From the NCBI RefSeq assembly GCF_000003815.2, contig NC_049991.1, positions 223,041 through 252,898 of the forward strand: DNA of 29,858 nucleotides, written 5' to 3'. The position numbers and the translations under genes were made by a program. How positions within the stretch are numbered: the stretch's first letter is position 1; every line of letters begins with the position of its first letter. Below are positions 27,699 through 29,858 of the stretch, piece after piece. Source of the stretch: Branchiostoma floridae (taxonomy: Eukaryota; Chordata; Leptocardii; Amphioxiformes; Branchiostomatidae). The notes below the pieces were generated by a model. It worked only from the letters and a program-made list of their open reading frames with translations, was not told the origin of the DNA and searched no databases.

Positions 27699-28134
27699 AT
27701 TGATTCTGGTAGGGATCTTTGTGATTCCGGACCAATACCTTTAGAACCTCTGGATGGATTGCGATCACATTTGCAATGGGGGTAGATATTGTGAGCTATT
27801 GTGCTGTAGCGTGCATGATGATGAGCGTGCATTAGGAGTTTGCTGCAGTTTTGTGATTTGTTTGAAAAAACATATTTACACCCCTTTTTGACAGGAGTAG
27901 AGTGGTCCTATAGTTCACTAAACATTGAATCCTGCTATTCAGTTTGTTTAGATGGCCAATTGGCTGGAGGCAACCCACCCACCTTCACCAGCTGGGTGCA
28001 ATTAGTGTTTGGTTTCAGTGTCCTGCAGTCATTATGGTTCCTTCCACACCTTCTAGCATCTTCTTCAAAATACTAGTGTTACATTCATCAGGTTGTATGC
28101 AATGTACATCTACAAAAGTGAATGTTACCTTGTT

Positions 28135-28155
28135 ACCTCCATGAAAAATGGAGGT
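28135..28155. repeat. Hairpin ACCTCCAT-GAAAA-ATGGAGGT
   Basis: A perfect 8-bp stem with the same loop GAAAA as at 27678-27698. One stem pair differs (G-C becomes C-G), so pairing is kept while sequence changes. The copies share the upstream TTACCT and downstream GGT-A contexts. Confidence 0.7.
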
Positions 28156-28540
28156 ACTGTTTTTGGTTTTTGATGTTTTGGGGGTAAGTTATATATCATT
28201 TTGTTGCAGTTTTGTGGTTGTTAAAAGAATATATTAGAGTAACTGTGACCATCCCTGTCACATCTGTATGGAATGAACCATTATATACACTTAAGGGATA
28301 TGTGCCAGGTGCAGGTGTAACAATAGGAAATAAAAATAGAAATGGCTAGGTCTCTAAAAAGGTGTAGTTTTGGATCTCACCGTTTTCCATAAGTACATTT
28401 GTAGATATATAAGAAAAATGATGGAATAATTTTGCCAAACGTCAAGCCATATCACACCATATGAACCACCACAAAACAAAATATTTCATGCAGGTTTGAG
28501 TTTTCAGACTCTTGTTTCTGACTATTTTCGTCTTTTTCAG

Positions 28541-28595
28541 GTCCATCACCAGGCTGACGGCGGGCATTGCCAAGAACACTCTTTCAGCTGATTAG
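28541..28595 (+). CDS. Orphan terminal coding exon
   Basis: A strong acceptor (TTTTCGTCTTTTTCAG at 28525-28540) is followed by a frame encoding SITRLTAGIAKNTLSAD and TAG (28593-28595). It needs two bases from an upstream exon (phase 2). No matching upstream exon of another gene is visible within 3 kb. All exons of the peptide precursor end in phase 2, so this could be an alternative last exon of that gene; it could also be the last exon of a gene with distant 5' exons. I do not recognise the protein end. Confidence 0.42.
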
Positions 28596-28780
28596 AAAAT
28601 TGCCTGTAAAGGTTTTATCATCTGCTTAAAAACAAAGACTTGGGCGGCTAACACATGGCCTGATGGTCCCCTAAATGGACTATGAGAACAGAAGATACCA
28701 TGTATATATCCATGTATCTGTGTTCAATATTGTCGTGATGGAAGTTACTAAAAGAGAAATAAAGTATATATGTGGCTTGT
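28596..28780 (+). other. 3' UTR with poly(A) signal
   Basis: AATAAA at 28758-28763, 163 bp after the TAG of the exon above, with a GT-rich stretch (TATATGTGGCTTGTA) just downstream as expected for a cleavage site near 28780. This supports 28541-28780 as a real last exon. Confidence 0.45.
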
Positions 28781-29235
28781 ATACCCAGTGTCCGGTGTAA
28801 ATCAATTTTCCTTATCATAATTATTATAATCATACGGCAGTCACTTGGTCTCTCACTGAATGAATTGTAAGAACACGGCAAATAAATTGTAAAAACTCCA
28901 TCCCCAAAGTCAAAATCCAATGTGCACGGGCGGAAAAACAAGGTGAGCAAAAAAATTCAAAAGGCATGTAAGAATCTAATCAACTGGAGAAACAGTTTCT
29001 GGTGTCAATATTGAAATCATTATAGACAGAATTAGAGTTCCAAGACCCCATACCTTTTCTAAACGATGTTAACGTTAACCGTCACGAAGGACAACTACGT
29101 ACGATAATGATTTTTCTTGATGATTTTTTCAAGATTCAAGATGGCATTTATATCAATTACATATCAATCGCAGTGTTTTGCACTGAATTACACCCAATTT
29201 ACACTACTAGTTAGAATGATTATATCAATATAGAA
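28781..29235. other. Intergenic, no gene seen
   Basis: AT-rich sequence between the orphan exon and the large foldback. No exon, RNA gene or clear repeat is recognised. Confidence 0.4.
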
Positions 29236-29858
29236 TACAACACGGTGTATTCTGTATCACCCGAGGTACAAGCGGGACGGATCGCCCGACGATTAGCTAC
29301 CCACCCGAGAAAACCCATGTTTTGATGCGAAATGCGCCAGAAGTTCAACAAATTTGGTGTTCTCGAACAAAAAGTGTTACAACAGCAACGTCCAAATCGG
29401 GTATTCGAATTGTCAACCGTGGCCACTCGAAATGGTTCGATTAATTCGAATGGAGCCCGTGTGATACAACTTCGAGCCTGTGTGATACGGAAAGTTATCA
29501 CACGGTCCGTAACACCCGTATCAAACGTTTTCGCGTCACAGGTATGACATAAAGGACTTGATGTCATACCTGTGACACGAAAACGTTCGATACGGGTGTT
29601 CCAGACCGGGCCATAACTTCGCACAGGTTCGAAAGGCGTATCACACGGGCTCCATTCGAATAAATCGAATTGTTTCGAGCGGGCCGAGTGCAGCTCCATC
29701 GAAAGTTCGAATACCTGATTCGGACGTTGGAACATTACTGTTGCAATAGTTTTTGTTCGAGGGCATCAAATTTGTTCAACTTTATCTGGCGCATTTCGCA
29801 TCAAAACAGGGATTTTCTCAGGTGGGAATGACATAAATAAAATACAACACGGTGTATT
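29236..29858. mobile_element. Giant foldback element with arms of about 300 bp, cut by the window end
   Basis: The centre is GTCACAGGTATGACAT (29535-29550), a 10-nt spacer, and its exact complement at 29561-29576. The arms pair imperfectly outward for about 300 bp: for example the 21 nt at 29320-29340 are the exact complement of 29786-29806, and CCACCCGAGAAAA near 29301 pairs with TTTTCTCAGGTGG near 29813. ACAACACGGTGTATTC near 29238 and ACAACACGGTGTATT at the window end mark both borders in the same orientation; that phrase is itself nearly palindromic. This is a foldback or long-TIR non-autonomous transposon. The ORF 29735-29220 on the minus strand crosses both arms and is an artefact. Confidence 0.8.

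Noticed and set aside
29220-29735. 171-residue reverse ORF
   Set aside because: It runs through both arms of the giant foldback; its two halves are reflections of each other, and there is no recognisable domain.

Overview
This window is animal nuclear DNA. It is intron-rich, repeat-dense and has no operon layout. The mix of sequence types suggests a cephalochordate (Branchiostoma-like): a diacylglycerol lipase ortholog with small introns, decayed LINE and Penelope-like fragments, many modules carrying ATGCAAAT and CATAATTAATGAG, and long tandem arrays. That species call is an inference from sequence style, not from a search.

Two plus-strand genes can be supported. (1) Positions 1645-4623 hold the last four coding exons of a sn-1-specific diacylglycerol lipase, closest to the beta type. 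They include the Ser, Asp and His expected for the catalytic triad. Its stop codon lies inside the first unit of a 39-bp minisatellite of about 19 copies, which seems to have grown out of the end of the coding exon. (2) Positions 16188-25172 hold a four-exon gene for a 151-residue secreted precursor that looks like a neuropeptide or peptide-hormone precursor. It has a signal peptide, and two similar peptides sit on two adjacent exons of nearly equal length and the same phase, bounded by dibasic sites; the first carries a GKR amidation signal. I do not recognise the family. A TATA-like promoter and a non-coding first exon (about 14456-14531) may belong to it. An unassigned terminal exon with a poly(A) signal lies at 28541-28763.

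Layout: 1-1640, upstream flank or intron with a nested inverted repeat (649-791). 1645-4623, lipase 3' exons. 4600-5347, stop-containing minisatellite. 5831-6078, GT microsatellite. 7165-7905 (minus) and 8149-8489 (plus), two LINE fragments. 10529-10949, possible LTR. 10980-12785, CTGT-rich satellite with a 60-bp period. 13393-13765, CCAAC-rich repeat. 14456-25172, peptide gene, whose introns hold a Penelope-like 3' end (15060-15533), a tRNA-like sequence (18205-18276), foldbacks (20744-20856 and 21383-21764) and simple repeats. 26467-27572, modular repeats of about 152 bp. 28541-28763, orphan terminal exon. 29236-29858, one very large foldback cut by the window edge.

Many long open frames here (4348-5401, 11018-12852, 13418-13776, 29220-29735) come from stop-free tandem or inverted repeats and are not genes.
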